Position numbers and translations under genes: made by a program | In this document: positions 6,611 to 7,805 of the stretch, piece after piece | Numbering within the stretch: the stretch's first letter is position 1 | How the letters are laid out: each line of letters starts with the position of its first letter | Notes under the pieces: model-generated | What the model was told of the DNA's origin: nothing | Seen by the model: only the letters and a program-made list of their open reading frames with translations | The model's database searches: none | Origin: MGBC113645 sp036308445 | GTDB taxonomy: Bacteria; Bacillota_I; Bacilli_A; Erysipelotrichales; Coprobacillaceae | DNA length: 7,805 nt | Direction of reading: 5' to 3' | NCBI GenBank assembly: GCA_036308445.1 | Contig: JAXJVS010000174.1 | Span: 1-7,805 of the forward strand

Positions 6611-7482
6611 ATAAACTAACTATTATTAAAGGTAATGAAAAATATAATATTTATATTGAGAATTATAAGATTCTCTTAGGTCAACAATATCAAATGAAAT
6701 TTGATATTGTTAGAACTTTAAAAAGATATATACAAAATATTAAACCTAGTGAATATGCTGAAGAAAATAATAATATAGCTAATATACTTATTAATGATAA
6801 AATCATTAAACCAAAAAACTGTTTATATTTTTATGTTCATAAGTATTATTCTATAAGCGATGACTTTAAATTGACTGCTCAATCTTTAATTTTTAAATAT
6901 TTAGAAGTACTCTTAAATAATGAAGAATTAATAGATACGGTTAATACAATTAATCTATTATTTGAATCATTATCACAAGAAATATCATCTATATCCTCAG
7001 TATCAGGACATTTTAACACTATGGTTTCTAAGCAACTTCTTAAACTTATAAGTCCATATTATATAGATGAAGAAGAATACAAAGATGAATATGATCTAAC
7101 ATTAGAAGAAATAATAATATTTCAATTAAAACTAATAAGTTATATATCTCAAAATATCAAAAATATACAGTATATTATTCTATGTATAGAATTACCTAGA
7201 TTAACTAATGAGATATATGAATACATACAACGAATAGATAATTGTATGATCCTTATTATAATAGATAATCAATCTATAGTTTGTAATGATATATCTAAAT
7301 ATGTAATTTGTGAGAATATTTATATAGATTTAGCTAATGATGAAGAAATATACAATAGTATTTGTGATAATCATATACAATTACTTACTTTAGAGGAGGG
7401 AAAACAATATATGAAAGATTATATATATAATAAGGACACTTATAATCAAAGATTTATAAGAAAAATACTAAAGTCTAAGTAA
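6607..7482 (+). CDS. csn2: Type II-A adaptation protein Csn2
   Basis: At the position of the type II-A signature gene, this 291-aa protein reads as a Csn2: a ring-forming, DNA-end-binding protein needed for spacer acquisition with Cas1, Cas2 and Cas9. The N-terminal part contains ILLGQQYQMKFDIVRTLKRY (22-41) where an ancestral P-loop would be; it lacks GxxxxGK[ST], as expected of Csn2. A helical insert (about 85-180) follows. The C-terminal half has hydrophobic strands IQYIILCIELPRL (187-199) and CMILIIID (213-220), and a tail MKDYI typical of a final helix. The length lies between classic Csn2 (about 220 aa) and the long form of the S. thermophilus CRISPR1 type (about 350 aa). The start overlaps the cas2 stop (ATGA) and lacks a ribosome site. 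The gene is very AT-rich. Assignment rests on position and partial similarity, so it is a little weaker than for the other cas genes. Confidence 0.88.
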   Translation: MNKLTIIKGNEKYNIYIENYKILLGQQYQMKFDIVRTLKRYIQNIKPSEYAEENNNIANILINDKIIKPKNCLYFYVHKYYSISDDFKLTAQSLIFKYLEVLLNNEELIDTVNTINLLFESLSQEISSISSVSGHFNTMVSKQLLKLISPYYIDEEEYKDEYDLTLEEIIIFQLKLISYISQNIKNIQYIILCIELPRLTNEIYEYIQRIDNCMILIIIDNQSIVCNDISKYVICENIYIDLANDEEIYNSICDNHIQLLTLEEGKQYMKDYIYNKDTYNQRFIRKILKSK

Positions 7483-7523
7483 AACTTTTAAACATTTCAA
7501 ATATATGGTAATATAAATTTGAG
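7483..7523 (+). promoter_or_regulatory. CRISPR leader with ATTTGAG anchoring site
   Basis: These 41 bp separate csn2 from the first repeat. The last seven, ATTTGAG (7517-7523), directly abut the repeat and are the same leader-anchoring sequence known from streptococcal type II-A arrays, where it directs Cas1-Cas2 to insert new spacers at the leader end. This fixes the array orientation, with the newest spacer beside csn2. I find no strong promoter here; TATAAA at 7512-7517 has only a poor -35 (TTAAAC at 7488-7493). A perfect TATAAT at 7441-7446 lies inside csn2, also without a -35. Confidence 0.85.
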
Positions 7524-7539
7524 GTTTTGTTACCATATG
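7502..7539 (+). promoter_or_regulatory. Leader-repeat 1 RNA hairpin
   Basis: In a transcript that includes the leader, 7502-7513 can pair with 7528-7539 in repeat 1: nine contiguous Watson-Crick pairs (ATATGGTAA with TTACCATAT), flanked by a G-U on one side and a G-U plus an A-U on the other, around a 14-nt loop containing the leader-repeat junction. Leader-repeat structures of this sort are reported for other Cas9 systems and favour processing of the newest spacer. Confidence 0.5.
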
Positions 7540-7805
7540 GATTTTTGCTAGAATAAGACTAAATAGTAAAATTATAAGTAACCATATTAGTTTTGTTACC
7601 ATATGGATTTTTGCTAGAATAAGACTCTTACCGATATAAATCTTTTTAAGGTCCTGTTTTGTTACCATATGGATTTTTGCTAGAATAAGACCCTATTGTA
7701 TGTGATTCGTTAAGACAAGAAGTTTTGTTACCATATGGATTTTTGCTAGAATAAGACCTTTAGACTTGATGTTTTGTCAAGTTGTGCGTTTTGTTACCAT
7801 ATGGA
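7524..7805 (+). CRISPR. Type II-A CRISPR array, leader end (continues beyond the window)
   Basis: Four complete 36-bp repeats lie at 7524-7559, 7590-7625, 7656-7691 and 7722-7757, with the first 18 bp of a fifth at 7788-7805. All are identical as far as seen; each begins GTTTTGTTACC, contains the palindrome CCATATGG and ends GCTAGAATAAGAC. Spacers at 7560-7589, 7626-7655, 7692-7721 and 7758-7787 are all exactly 30 bp and unrelated to each other. The repeat pairs with the anti-repeat of the tracrRNA at 5315-5349, linking array and effector. No degenerate end repeat is in view, so the number of spacers is unknown. I found no spacer match elsewhere in the window. Each repeat also holds TTGTTA and TGCTAGAAT spaced like an extended -10 promoter. 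Confidence 0.99.

Noticed and set aside
7394..7482. AGGAGG (7394-7399) before an in-frame ATG at 7411 inside csn2, a possible 23-aa basic peptide
   Set aside because: The purine run encodes Glu-Glu-Gly in csn2, the spacing of 11 nt is long, and the peptide is simply the Csn2 tail. It is more likely chance.
7468..7668. Minus-strand open frame of 66 codons
   Set aside because: It reads through the CRISPR repeats, and its repeated ILAKIHMVTK segments are only translated repeat DNA.
7560..7787. Self-targeting by the visible spacers
   Set aside because: Reading the window on both strands I found only short chance matches. The TAACCATAT in spacer 1 resembles the repeat but is too short to matter.

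Overview
The window comes from an AT-rich Firmicute. It carries a complete type II-A CRISPR-Cas locus of the Streptococcus thermophilus CRISPR1 (St1Cas9) kind, next to ordinary chromosomal genes. Perfect Shine-Dalgarno sites, A+T-rich codon use, a FucO-type fermentative alcohol dehydrogenase and an St1-like Cas9 would fit a gut Erysipelotrichia/Coprobacillaceae-type bacterium. That placement is inference from protein flavour, not a database result.

Layout: positions 1-110 are a GC-richer, hairpin-rich stretch that looks like the right end (and omega-RNA scaffold) of an IS200/IS605-type element. It abuts the 3' end of a minus-strand gene (549-103) for an all-alpha dUTPase/MazG-like protein, which seems cut short at that junction. 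A divergent promoter region (550-679) contains a Rex-like operator and leads into fucO (680-1825), which is closed by a bidirectional intrinsic terminator.

The CRISPR locus fills the rest: cas9 (1974-5297, 1107 aa), a tracrRNA (about 5311-5392) with its own near-consensus promoter lying across the cas9 stop codon, then cas1 (5401-6297), cas2 (6287-6610) and csn2 (6607-7482) in overlapping series. A 41-bp leader ending in ATTTGAG follows, then the array from 7524 to the window edge: four complete identical 36-bp repeats, four 30-bp spacers and a fifth, partial repeat.

How the parts work together: Cas1, Cas2 and Csn2, with Cas9, should insert new spacers at the ATTTGAG/repeat junction. Pre-crRNA pairs with the tracrRNA, whose anti-repeat matches the repeat over 9 bp, a 2:4 bulge and 22 bp. 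RNase III and Cas9 then make the guide complex. The parts that invite a second look are regulatory: the tracrRNA terminator sits between cas9 and the adaptation genes, which all lack ribosome sites; the leader can fold onto repeat 1; each repeat contains an extended -10 promoter-like motif; and the Cas9 PAM-interacting region is shorter than I recall for St1Cas9. I saw no new defence system beyond this.
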